A stretch of DNA of 12,032 nt, taken from the NCBI GenBank assembly GCA_023388675.1, contig JAEWFU010000094.1, positions 1 through 12,032 of the forward strand, read 5' to 3'. The notes below the pieces were generated by a model. It worked only from the letters and a program-made list of their open reading frames with translations, did not search any database and was not told where the DNA came from. The position numbers and the translations under genes are program-made. Positions 1-6,032 of the stretch are shown here, piece after piece (the stretch's first letter is position 1; each line of letters begins with the position of its first letter). This DNA comes from Pseudomonadota bacterium. GTDB taxonomy: Bacteria; Pseudomonadota; Alphaproteobacteria; Rhizobiales; Rhizobiaceae.

Positions 1-416
1 GCCATGTTGATGATCTTGCCGCCCTTGCCGCGCGCGATCATCGTCCGGGCGACGGCCTGCATGGTGAACAGCGCGCCGGCGACATTGACGGCAAACAGGC
101 GATCGTAGCTGTCGCGGCTGATGTCGACGATCGGCGCCATATCGAACAGGGCGGCGTTGTTGACGAGGATGTCGATGCCGCCGGCATGCTTCTCGGCAGC
201 CTTGACCGCCTCATCGATGGAGCTTTGGCGGGTCACATCGAGCTGGAGCGCGTAGGCAGCGTCGCCGATCTGGCGGGCGGTCTCACTGGCCCTTTCGAGA
301 TCGATGTCGGCGATGGCGACCGTCGCGCCCTCTCTGACATAGGCCTCCGCGAAAGCACGGCCGATCCCGCGCGCTGCGCCGGTTATCAGCGCCGACTTGC
401 AAGCCAGACGCCCCAT
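1..416 (-). CDS. smoS: Sorbitol dehydrogenase, SDR family (partial, C-terminal part off the left edge)
   Basis: Short-chain dehydrogenase/reductase, probably the cytoplasmic NAD-dependent enzyme that oxidises sorbitol (and related polyols) to the ketose. The 138 visible residues hold the Rossmann nucleotide-binding motif TGAARGIG (residues 12-19), an acidic residue D37 at the end of beta-2 that favours NAD over NADP, DV at 60-61 and NNAA at 86-89. The stretch RAFAEAYVREGA and the phrase DRLFAVNVAGALFTMQAVAR closely resemble what I recall of the SmoS sorbitol dehydrogenases of Rhodobacter and rhizobia. The catalytic Ser-Tyr-Lys residues lie beyond the window. The ATG shares its A with the TGA stop of smoK (TGATG), so the two genes are translationally coupled. 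It could be another SDR polyol dehydrogenase, but position at the end of a polyol ABC operon supports this call. Confidence 0.88.
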   Translation of the reverse strand, partial: MGRLACKSALITGAARGIGRAFAEAYVREGATVAIADIDLERASETARQIGDAAYALQLDVTRQSSIDEAVKAAEKHAGGIDILVNNAALFDMAPIVDISRDSYDRLFAVNVAGALFTMQAVARTMIARGKGGKIINM

Positions 417-1414
417 CAGATCGCGGCCCCGGCAGCGTCGAAGCGATGAATCTTCGTCGGCTCGGGCGTGAGCCAGACCGCATCGCCGTGGTGCACCGTG
501 AACTCGCCATCCGCGCGCGCGGTGACCTGACCGACGCCCTCGACCTGGATGTGCAGGAAGGTGTCCGAACCCAGATGCTCGGCGACGCCGACGACCCCCT
601 TCCAGGCGCCCTCGGTGGTCGAGAGCCTGATATGTTCGGGGCGCACGCCGATGGTCGTTGCGTCGCGCCTGGCAGCTTCCTCGCCGGTGAGGAAATTCAT
701 CCGCGGCGAACCGATGAAACCCGCCACGAACAGGTTGCGGGGCGAACGATAGAGATCGAGAGGCGAGCCAACCTGCTCGATGTTGCCCGCATTCAGCACC
801 ACGATCTTGTCGGCCATCGTCATCGCTTCGACCTGATCGTGGGTGACATAGATCATGGTCGTCTTGAGCTGCTGGTGCAGCTCGCTGATTTCCAGCCGCA
901 TCGTTCCACGCAGGGCGGCGTCCAGGTTGGAGAGCGGCTCGTCGAACAGGAAGGCCGACGGCTGGCGCACGATGGCGCGGCCAATGGCGACACGCTGGCG
1001 CTGGCCGCCTGAAAGCTGGCCCGGACGCCGTTCGAGATAGGCGGTCAGGTTCAGCGTCTGCGCCGCAGCCCGCACCTTGACGTCGATGGTTTCCTTGTCT
1101 GCCTTCGCCATCTTCAGCGGAAAGGCGATGTTGTTGTAGACGCTCATATGCGGATAGAGCGCATAGGACTGGAACACCATCGCCAGGCCACGCTTGGCCG
1201 GCGCCTCGCCCGTCATGTCAGCGCCGTCGATCAGGATGGTGCCGGAAGTGGTGTCTTCCAGCCCTGCGATCAGCCGCAGCAGCGTGGACTTACCGCACCC
1301 AGAGGGGCCGACGAAGACGACGAACTCGCCGTCCGAAATTTCAAGGTCGATGTCGGGGATGATGATCGTCGCCCCGAAAGCCTTGTGCACGTTCTTGAGC
1401 GTGATGTTGCCCAT
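416..1414 (-). CDS. smoK: Polyol (sorbitol/mannitol) ABC transporter ATP-binding protein
   Basis: ATPase subunit of a carbohydrate uptake ABC importer of the MalK/UgpC type (332 aa), acting on the inner face of the membrane with SmoF and SmoG. Walker A is GPSGCGKST (36-44), the Q-loop glutamine is Q82, the signature is LSGGQ (134-138), Walker B is FLFDEP (155-160), the D-loop follows at 162-165 and the switch histidine is H192. A C-terminal OB-type (TOBE) regulatory region follows, with IGVRPEH as its typical entry. All catalytic residues are intact. The ATG at 1414 has a strong ribosome binding site, GGAGGAAG (about 1417-1424). The gene starts 16 bp after the smoG stop and its TGA overlaps the smoS ATG by one base. 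The polyol assignment rests on operon context; the ATPase family itself is certain. Confidence 0.93.
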   Translation of the reverse strand: MGNITLKNVHKAFGATIIIPDIDLEISDGEFVVFVGPSGCGKSTLLRLIAGLEDTTSGTILIDGADMTGEAPAKRGLAMVFQSYALYPHMSVYNNIAFPLKMAKADKETIDVKVRAAAQTLNLTAYLERRPGQLSGGQRQRVAIGRAIVRQPSAFLFDEPLSNLDAALRGTMRLEISELHQQLKTTMIYVTHDQVEAMTMADKIVVLNAGNIEQVGSPLDLYRSPRNLFVAGFIGSPRMNFLTGEEAARRDATTIGVRPEHIRLSTTEGAWKGVVGVAEHLGSDTFLHIQVEGVGQVTARADGEFTVHHGDAVWLTPEPTKIHRFDAAGAAI

Positions 1415-1430
1415 GGCTTCCTCCGGAACC

Positions 1431-2255
1431 CTATTTGACCGCGCCGAAGGTGAGCCCGCGCACGAGCTGGCGCTGCGAGAACCAACCCATGATGAGGATC
1501 GGGGCGATGGCGAGCGTGGACGCCGCCGAAAGCTTGGCCCAGAACAGGCCCTGCGGACTGGAAAAGGAGGCGATGAACGCCGTCAGCGGAGCCGCGTTCG
1601 CCGCCGAAAGACGGATCGACCAGAATGCCTCGTTCCAGGCGAGGATGATGTTGAGCAGCATGGTCGAGGCGATGCCCGGCACAGCCATCGGCGTCAGCAC
1701 ATAGACGATCTCGCCCATGAGGGTTGCGCCGTCCATGCGCGCGGCCTCAAGAATCTCGCCGGGGATTTCGCGGAAATAGGTGTAGAGCATCCACACCACG
1801 ATCGGCAGGTTGATGAGCGTGAGGACGACTGTCAGGCCAATCCTCGTGTCGAGCAGGCCGGTATCGCGAAAGATGAGGAACATCGGCACCAGGACGCCGA
1901 CGGCCGGCATCATCTTGGTCGACAGCATCCACATCAGGATGTCCTTGGTCCGCCGCGTCGGCGAGAATGCCATCGACCATGCGGCCGGGATGGCGATCAG
2001 CAGCGCGATCAACGTCGAGCCCAGCGATATGATCACCGAGTTGAGGAACGGCTTGAAATAGTCTCGCTGGGTCTGAACCTCGACATAATTCTCGAGGGTG
2101 CCGGAGGGGATCAGGCTGATGCCGGCGATCGCCTCGGGCTCGGTCTTCAGCGAGGTGACGACCATGTAGAAAATGGGAAAGAAGATCACCAGCGCCACCA
2201 CCCAGGCGGCGGCGGTTGCGACCCACTTGCGGCGTGTCGAGACTGCGCGTGCCAT
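1431..2255 (-). CDS. smoG: Polyol ABC transporter permease, MalG-type
   Basis: Integral membrane subunit (274 aa) of the polyol importer, BPD_transp_1 family, MalG-like. About six membrane segments are visible (roughly residues 14-36, 72-98, 108-130, 139-160, 190-210 and 245-262). The cytoplasmic EAA loop that docks on the ATPase is present as [14 protein letters not shown], with E170-A171-A172 and G176. The C-terminus [18 protein letters not shown] motif (here RGLTFGAVK at the end) is typical of MalG-type sugar permeases. The start [10 protein letters not shown] has an AGGGAGAG ribosome binding site a few bases upstream. It lies 12 bp after smoF and 16 bp before smoK, so it is co-transcribed. 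It pairs with SmoF as a heterodimeric channel. Confidence 0.92.
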   Translation of the reverse strand: MARAVSTRRKWVATAAAWVVALVIFFPIFYMVVTSLKTEPEAIAGISLIPSGTLENYVEVQTQRDYFKPFLNSVIISLGSTLIALLIAIPAAWSMAFSPTRRTKDILMWMLSTKMMPAVGVLVPMFLIFRDTGLLDTRIGLTVVLTLINLPIVVWMLYTYFREIPGEILEAARMDGATLMGEIVYVLTPMAVPGIASTMLLNIILAWNEAFWSIRLSAANAAPLTAFIASFSSPQGLFWAKLSAASTLAIAPILIMGWFSQRQLVRGLTFGAVK

Positions 2256-2267
2256 GTCGTCTCTCCC

Positions 2268-3140
2268 TTACCTGTCCAGGTTGCGGCCGACGGCGCGCAT
2301 CAGGAAGATGGCGACGATGTTGGCAAGAACGACCGCGATCACGCCTCCCGCCGATGCGCCGCCGACGTCGTAGGACAGAAGCGCCGTGCGGTAGATCAGG
2401 AAGGCGAGGTTGGTGGTGGCGTAGCCGGGGCCGCCATTGGTGGTGACGAGAATCTCGGCGTAGACGGCGAGCAGGAAGATCGTCTGGATCAGGATCACAA
2501 CCGTGATCGCCCGCGCCAGATGCGGCAGGGTCAGATACCAGAAACGATTGACGAAGTTGGCGCCGTCCATCTCGGCAGCCTCCTTCTGCTCCTCGTCGAG
2601 CGACTGCAGGGCCGTCAGCAGGATCAGGGTCGCGAACGGCAACCATTGCCAGGCAACGATGATGATGACCGAGGTGAGCGGATATTGAGCGAACCAGTCG
2701 ACCGGCTGGAGACCGAGGAAGCGCGAGACATCGGCCAGCACACCGTAGCCGGGGTGCATGATCATGTTCTTCCAGATCAGCGCCGCGACCGGCGGCATCA
2801 CGAAGAAGGGCGAGATGACCAGGATGCGCACGATGCCCTGGCCGAAGATCGGCTGGTCGAGCAGAAGGGCCAGCGCGATGCCACCGACGATGGTGATGAA
2901 CAGAACGCCGACGACGATGAAAAGCGTATTGACGATCGCCTGATAGAAGGCCGGATCGGTGTAGAAGTAGACGTAGTTGAAGAAGCCGGCGAAGCCGCGC
3001 ATGGCCGGGTTCAGCATGTTGTAGTTCTGGAACGAGTACCAGATCGTCATCGACAGCGGCACGATCATCCAGACCAGCAGCAGAACGACGGCGGGAGCCA
3101 TCATCAGGCGGGCAAGCGTTCTGGTTTGTCGCGTGGCCAT
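2268..3140 (-). CDS. smoF: Polyol ABC transporter permease, MalF-type
   Basis: Integral membrane subunit (290 aa) of the polyol importer, partner of SmoG. Membrane segments lie at about 12-35, 68-94, 104-124, 155-177, 210-233 and 262-282. The EAA loop is EQKEAAEMDGANFVNRF, with E187-A188-A189 and G193, followed by the usual TLPHL. I start the protein at the ATG at 3140 (MATRQTRTLA), which has an AAGGGA ribosome binding site about 8 bases upstream and puts the first membrane helix where the family has it. The frame stays open upstream to 3251, but those 37 codons are the translated rhizobial repeat (PHPEVRAQRASKD), so a start at 3251 would be a misannotation. The 249-bp gap to smoE is filled with hairpins. 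Confidence 0.92.
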   Translation of the reverse strand: MATRQTRTLARLMMAPAVVLLLVWMIVPLSMTIWYSFQNYNMLNPAMRGFAGFFNYVYFYTDPAFYQAIVNTLFIVVGVLFITIVGGIALALLLDQPIFGQGIVRILVISPFFVMPPVAALIWKNMIMHPGYGVLADVSRFLGLQPVDWFAQYPLTSVIIIVAWQWLPFATLILLTALQSLDEEQKEAAEMDGANFVNRFWYLTLPHLARAITVVILIQTIFLLAVYAEILVTTNGGPGYATTNLAFLIYRTALLSYDVGGASAGGVIAVVLANIVAIFLMRAVGRNLDR

Positions 3141-3148
3141 GGCAGGGT

Positions 3149-3153
3149 CCCTT
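3149..3153 (-). promoter_or_regulatory. Ribosome binding site that decides the smoF start
   Basis: On the minus strand the bases read AAGGG, 8 bases before the ATG at 3140. This site, and the repeat-derived nature of the upstream codons, is why the downstream ATG is preferred over the longer reading from 3251. Confidence 0.6.
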
Positions 3154-3197
3154 GCTGGGTTCCTGTTCCGTATCGTTCGGCGAGATTTGCCGGAAAG

Positions 3198-3240
3198 TGC
3201 GTCCTTCGAGGCTCGCTGCGCTCGCACCTCAGGATGAGGG
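3198..3240. repeat. Rhizobial intergenic palindromic repeat, copy 1 (left arm of inverted pair)
   Basis: A 43-bp copy of an element that I recognise from many Hyphomicrobiales genomes; its plus strand contains CGTCCTTCGAGGCTCGCTGC and then GCACCTCAGGATGAGGG. Read on the minus strand in the smoF frame it encodes HPEVRAQRASKD. It is the reverse complement of the copy at 3287-3329 with one mismatch. Each copy can also fold on itself, pairing TCCT..GAGG with CCTCAGGA. Confidence 0.88.
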
Positions 3241-3286
3241 CTGCAGTGCATCAGACCCGCAGGCGGTTGGCTCGATCAACCCACCT

Positions 3287-3329
3287 CCCTCATCCTGAGG
3301 TGTGAGCGCAGCGAGCCTCGAAGGACGCA
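3287..3329. repeat. Rhizobial intergenic palindromic repeat, copy 2 (right arm of inverted pair)
   Basis: This 43-bp sequence matches the reverse complement of 3198-3240 at 42 of 43 positions; the one difference is GTGTGAG here against the complement of CTCGCAC. The arms are separated by 46 bp (3241-3286). In the smoE-smoF transcript they would form a very stable 43-bp stem. Homology fades just outside the arms, where CGGAA is shared but out of register by a small indel, which suggests the element is slightly longer than the perfect part. Confidence 0.88.
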
Positions 3330-3342
3330 TGATCTTCCGAAA

Positions 3343-3354
3343 GGGCGGCCGCCC
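3343..3354. repeat. 12-bp GC palindrome GGGCGGCCGCCC
   Basis: A perfect 12-bp self-complementary sequence between the smoE stop and the 43-bp repeat. On the minus strand it is followed by TTTC, so it is at most a weak transcription pause site. It adds to the stack of structures in the smoE-smoF gap. Confidence 0.45.
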
Positions 3355-3356
3355 GA

Positions 3357-3381
3357 CCGAAGCCGGACGGCCAGGCTTCGG
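3357..3381 (-). terminator. Hairpin just after the smoE stop (no T run)
   Basis: CCGAAGCC (3357-3364) pairs perfectly with GGCTTCGG (3374-3381) across a 9-base loop. It begins 8 bases past the smoE stop codon. No T run follows on the minus strand, so it is better read as a stabilising or pausing 3' hairpin on smoE mRNA than as a full intrinsic terminator; smoF, smoG, smoK and smoS downstream still need read-through. Confidence 0.5.
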
Positions 3382-3389
3382 GAGGAAGC

Positions 3390-4700
3390 CTATTTGATGT
3401 AGCCGGACCGGGTCATTTCGCGGGTCGCCACGTTCTGCGCCTGCGCAAGCGCATCATCGACCGAGGTCTGGCCGGCGAGGGCGGCAGAGAAGAGCTGGCC
3501 AACCGTGGTACCGAGCCCCTGGAACTCGGGGATCGCGACGAACTGGCCACCCGTATAGGGCACCGGCTTGACCGACGGCTTGGTGATGTCGGCGGCATTC
3601 ATGGCCGCGAGGGTCGGCTCCGCGAAGGGCGCGGCTTCCTTGTAGGCCTCGTTCTGATAGAGCGAGGTGCGGGTGCCGGGCGGTACGTTCGCCCAGCCCT
3701 CTTTCTCCGCGACCAGCTCGGTATAGGCCTTGTTCGTCGCCCAGGCGATGAAGGCCTGCGCGGCGTCGGCCTTGGTCGAACTCGCCGGCACCGCCAGGTT
3801 CCACGACCACAGCCAATGACCGTGATTGCCGTTGCCCGTGTCGGGGAAGATCGCGTAGCCGACCTTGTCGGCAACCGTGGAGTCTTCCGGATTGGAGACG
3901 AAGGATGCCGCAACGGTGGCGTCCATCCACATGGCGCACTTGCCCTGCTGGAAGAGCGTCAGGTTCTCGTTGAACCCGTTGGACGATGCGCCCGACGGGC
4001 CGGCCTCGTTCATCAGGTCGACGTAGAACTGGAAGGCTTCCTTCCATTCCGGCTGGTCGAACTGGGGCTGCCAGTTCTCGTCGAACCAGCGGCCGCCATA
4101 GGAGTTCACCAGCGCGGTGATGAAGGCCATGTTCTCGCCCCAGCCGGCCTTGCCGCGCAGGCAGATGCCGTTCACGTCGGGGTTGTCCGCCTTGATCTTG
4201 CGGGCAGCCTCACCGATGAATTCCCAGCTCGGAGATTCAGGCATTTCGAGGCCGGAACCCTCGAACAGGTCGGTGCGGTACATGATCATCGCCGACTCGC
4301 CGTAGAACGGCGCCGCATAGAGCTTGCCGTCCACGGACAGGCCGCCGCGGATGGCGGGCAGCAGGTCGTCGACGTCGTAGTCGTCGCCAAGGCCGTTGAG
4401 TTCGAGCAGCCAGCCCTGCTTGGCCCAGATCGGCACTTCGTAGTTGCCGATGGTCATCACGTCATACTGGCCGCCGCTGGCGGCGATGTCGGTGGTGACG
4501 CGCTCGCGCAGAACGTTCTCCTCCAGCGTCACCCACTGCAGCTCAATGTCCGGATGCTTGGCCGTGAAGTCCTCGGCGAGCCGCTGCATGCGGATCATGT
4601 CGCCGTTGTTGACTGTCGCAATGGTGATCGTCTCGGCAAGCGCGGCGCCCGACAGGACGACGACGGAACATGCGCCGAGCAGCGCAGATCTCAGTTTCAT
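3390..4700 (-). CDS. smoE: Sorbitol/mannitol-binding periplasmic protein of the ABC transporter
   Basis: Extracellular solute-binding protein, family 1 (436 aa), which captures polyols in the periplasm and delivers them to SmoFG-K. The signal peptide is residues 1-22 (MKLRSALLGA... ending ALA, cleavage before ETITIAT). The mature N-terminus ETITIATVNNGDMIRMQRL and the phrases YDVMTIGNYEVPIWAKQGWL and CLRGKAGWGENMAF are characteristic, as I recall them, of the SmoE/MtlE branch. The ATG at 4700 is chosen because it has a strong GGGAGG ribosome binding site (4706-4712) and gives a normal signal peptide; the in-frame ATG at 4730 would put ten residues in front of it. It is the first gene of its operon, with a recognisable promoter upstream and a structured 249-bp gap downstream. 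Which polyol it prefers cannot be told from the sequence. Confidence 0.92.
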   Translation of the reverse strand: MKLRSALLGACSVVVLSGAALAETITIATVNNGDMIRMQRLAEDFTAKHPDIELQWVTLEENVLRERVTTDIAASGGQYDVMTIGNYEVPIWAKQGWLLELNGLGDDYDVDDLLPAIRGGLSVDGKLYAAPFYGESAMIMYRTDLFEGSGLEMPESPSWEFIGEAARKIKADNPDVNGICLRGKAGWGENMAFITALVNSYGGRWFDENWQPQFDQPEWKEAFQFYVDLMNEAGPSGASSNGFNENLTLFQQGKCAMWMDATVAASFVSNPEDSTVADKVGYAIFPDTGNGNHGHWLWSWNLAVPASSTKADAAQAFIAWATNKAYTELVAEKEGWANVPPGTRTSLYQNEAYKEAAPFAEPTLAAMNAADITKPSVKPVPYTGGQFVAIPEFQGLGTTVGQLFSAALAGQTSVDDALAQAQNVATREMTRSGYIK

Positions 4701-4725
4701 GGATATCCTCCCTAGAACCATGATG

Positions 4726-4735
4726 AGCAATTGCT
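4726..4735. promoter_or_regulatory. 10-bp perfect palindrome AGCAATTGCT in the smoE leader
   Basis: AGCAATTGCT is self-complementary and lies between the predicted smoE transcription start (about 4742) and the ribosome binding site. A repressor bound here would block early elongation. The palindrome is short, so chance is a real alternative and no specific regulator is implied. Confidence 0.3.
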
Positions 4736-4748
4736 AGATGGTTGGGCA

Positions 4749-4777
4749 AATATTCGATTTAGCTCGACGAAAGTCAA
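4749..4777 (-). promoter_or_regulatory. Predicted sigma70-type promoter of the smo operon
   Basis: On the minus strand TTGACT (4772-4777, five of six matches to the -35 consensus) and AATATT (4749-4754, four of six) are separated by exactly 17 bp. The predicted transcription start is near 4742, about 42 bases before the smoE ATG. A 29-bp palindrome ends four bases upstream of the -35 box, and a seven-base half-site from it recurs over the -10 region. Confidence 0.65.
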
Positions 4778-4781
4778 GCCA

Positions 4782-4810
4782 GATTCGATGCTGCGGCGCA
4801 GCATCGAATC
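4782..4810. promoter_or_regulatory. 29-bp perfect palindrome upstream of the smoE promoter, candidate operator
   Basis: GATTCGATGCTGC (4782-4794) is the exact reverse complement of 4798-4810, with a 3-bp centre. It sits 4 bp upstream of the smoE -35 box, centred near -54, a position suited to an activator. The half-site ATTCGAT at 4783-4789 occurs again at 4752-4758, 31 bp away (about three helical turns). It also lies 32 bp after the LysR gene stop, so it could instead fold as a 3' hairpin of that mRNA, but no T run follows, which makes an operator more likely. It shares its core with a dyad upstream of the SorC-family gene. Confidence 0.6.
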
Positions 4811-4842
4811 CGACGCGTCAGGCAACTCGATCCGGGATTACG

Positions 4843-5739
4843 TCAATCCGATTGTGATGCTGCGGCCTCGGCCAGGATCCACGAACGGAAGGCGCTGATC
4901 TTCGGCAGGTTACGACGACCTTGCGGATAGACCAGCCAGAAGCCGGCATCGTCCGCGCAGACAAGATCGAAGGGCTGGACGAGACGGCCCGAGGCGAGTT
5001 CGCTGGTGAAAAAGAAGGGGGTGAGCATTGCCACGCCTTGTCCGGCCGTCGCGGCGCGGGCTTCGTTCGCCTGCGAGCCCATCTCGTTCTGGGGCCTGTT
5101 CTTCAGCGCGTCGGGCGAGAGGCCGGCAGCCGTGAGCCATTGCGTCCACCATGGATCGGTCGGCGTCAGGATCGGCAGGCGCAGCAAATCGGCAGGCTCC
5201 GTCACCCCGCCGATCGAGGCTGCGAGTTCGGAGCTCAGCATCGGGGTAAAGACCGCCGGCAACAGCGGATGGGCGGCAAGGCCAGGCCAGTTGCCCTCGC
5301 CGACGCGGATCGCCAGGTCCACGTCCTCCCGACTGAAGTCGACATAGCGCGGCGACGTTTCCAGTCGGACAGCGATCGACGGATTGGCAAGCTGGAACAG
5401 GCCGAGCCTCGGCGCCAGCCAGTTGGTCGCAAATGTCGGCACGGTGCTAATCGTCAGCTTGCCGGCGGCATTCTCACGCGTCTTGTCGAAGGCAGCGGCG
5501 AGGATGTCGAGCGCCTGCGTCGATGCCGCTGCCAAACGCAGCCCGGTCTCCGTCAACTCGACCTGGCGGGGTCGGCGCAGAAAAAGCGGCGTACCCGCGC
5601 GATCCTCCAGCGCCTTGATCTGATAGCTCACCGCGGCCTGCGTCATGCCGAGCTCCTCCGCAGCGCGCGTGAAGCTGCCATGACGGGCAGCAGCCTCGAA
5701 AACCTTCACGGCAGCCAATGGCGGCAGGCTTCGATACAT
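4843..5739 (-). CDS. LysR-family transcriptional regulator, GcvA-like
   Basis: DNA-binding regulator of 298 aa, the normal LysR length. The winged helix-turn-helix is in residues 1-62 (MYRSLPPLAAVKVFEAAARHGSF, then TRAAEELGMTQAAVSYQIKALE), closest in style to GcvA/AmpR-type members. The substrate-binding domain follows from about residue 90 and includes the typical DLAIRVGEGNWPGL segment. The start ATG at 5739 has an AAGGGG ribosome binding site five bases upstream. It is divergent from the DUF1127 gene across 102 bp, the classic layout for a LysR protein and its target, and it also lies upstream of smoE in the same direction. The effector is not predictable. A role in the polyol operon is possible but the divergent gene is the more conventional target. 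Confidence 0.92.
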   Translation of the reverse strand: MYRSLPPLAAVKVFEAAARHGSFTRAAEELGMTQAAVSYQIKALEDRAGTPLFLRRPRQVELTETGLRLAAASTQALDILAAAFDKTRENAAGKLTISTVPTFATNWLAPRLGLFQLANPSIAVRLETSPRYVDFSREDVDLAIRVGEGNWPGLAAHPLLPAVFTPMLSSELAASIGGVTEPADLLRLPILTPTDPWWTQWLTAAGLSPDALKNRPQNEMGSQANEARAATAGQGVAMLTPFFFTSELASGRLVQPFDLVCADDAGFWLVYPQGRRNLPKISAFRSWILAEAAASQSD

Positions 5740-5748
5740 AAGTACCCC

Positions 5749-5761
5749 TTATGCGAGATAA
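5749..5761. promoter_or_regulatory. Candidate LysR binding site (T-N11-A dyad TTAT-N5-ATAA)
   Basis: TTAT (5749-5752) and ATAA (5758-5761) form a T-N11-A dyad, the general LysR recognition pattern. A second overlapping dyad, CATAA (5737-5741) with TTATG (5749-5753), reaches the LysR start codon. The site is downstream of the predicted LysR transcription start (autorepression) and about 70 bp upstream of a plausible start for the DUF1127 gene, near the distance used for LysR activation. Confidence 0.5.
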
Positions 5762-5776
5762 TCGACGTTTTGTTGG

Positions 5777-5804
5777 ATTTTAGCGCCTTTCTGGCCGATC
5801 TGAA
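5777..5804 (-). promoter_or_regulatory. Possible promoter of the LysR gene
   Basis: On the minus strand TTCAGA (5799-5804, four of six matches) and TAAAAT (5777-5782, five of six) are separated by 16 bp. The predicted start near 5770 is about 30 bases before the LysR ATG. The spacing is slightly short and the -35 is weak. Confidence 0.4.
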
Positions 5805-5841
5805 ACAGCGGTGCATAAAACTGCTTCAGGGAAACAGGATC

Positions 5842-6030
5842 ATGGCTGCGATAGATACCGGAACACGACGTGCCGGATGCACGAAATCAGGCTGGTTCGC
5901 TCTGGCCCTCGCCGTCCTCTCACGGCTGGCGCACAGAAAAGCGATTAGAGCAGAAGCCCGCCACCTCTCGGAGCACATGAAAAGGGATATCGGCCTGATA
6001 GACAGCGCCGACCCACGGAAGCGAGGCTAG
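5842..6030 (+). CDS. Small DUF1127 (YjiS-like) protein
   Basis: A 62-residue basic protein, the only plus-strand gene I accept. The C-terminal half is a recognisable DUF1127 domain: LSRLAHRKAIRAEARHL (about 26-42), then SEHMKRDIGLIDSADPR (43-59), with the hallmark L..D/RDIGL arrangement. A hydrophobic stretch WFALALAVLSRL (18-29) precedes it. Small DUF1127 proteins in Alphaproteobacteria have been linked to carbon and phosphate metabolism and are targets of the LysR regulator VtlR in Brucella; that is family knowledge, not shown here. The gene is divergent from a LysR gene and ends 2 bp from the end of the convergent SorC gene. The ATG at 5842 has an AGGG about ten bases upstream. The molecular function is unknown. 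Confidence 0.82.
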   Translation: MAAIDTGTRRAGCTKSGWFALALAVLSRLAHRKAIRAEARHLSEHMKRDIGLIDSADPRKRG

Positions 6031-6032
6031 CC

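Noticed and set aside
1747..2646. A 299-codon minus-strand frame spanning the smoF-smoG junction
   Set aside because: It is an alternative reading frame of two well-supported permease genes and is rich in R, G and P; it has no membrane segments of its own.
1194..3305. A 703-codon open frame on the plus strand
   Set aside because: It is antisense to smoG, smoF and part of smoK, is dominated by R, D, H, Q and G as expected from the complement of GC-rich coding DNA, and shows no domain; the opposite strand carries clear transporter genes.
3198..3329. The inverted repeats as ends of an insertion sequence
   Set aside because: Only 46 bp lie between the arms, with no transposase, and the element is a known dispersed palindromic repeat type, so it is not an IS terminal pair.
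4782..4810. The 29-bp palindrome as an intrinsic terminator of the LysR gene
   Set aside because: No T run follows on the minus strand, and it abuts a good -35 box; I keep this only as a secondary possibility.
4921..6030. A 369-codon plus-strand reading that would extend the DUF1127 gene upstream
   Set aside because: The extra N-terminal codons are antisense to the LysR gene; the ATG at 5842 gives a protein of normal DUF1127 length.
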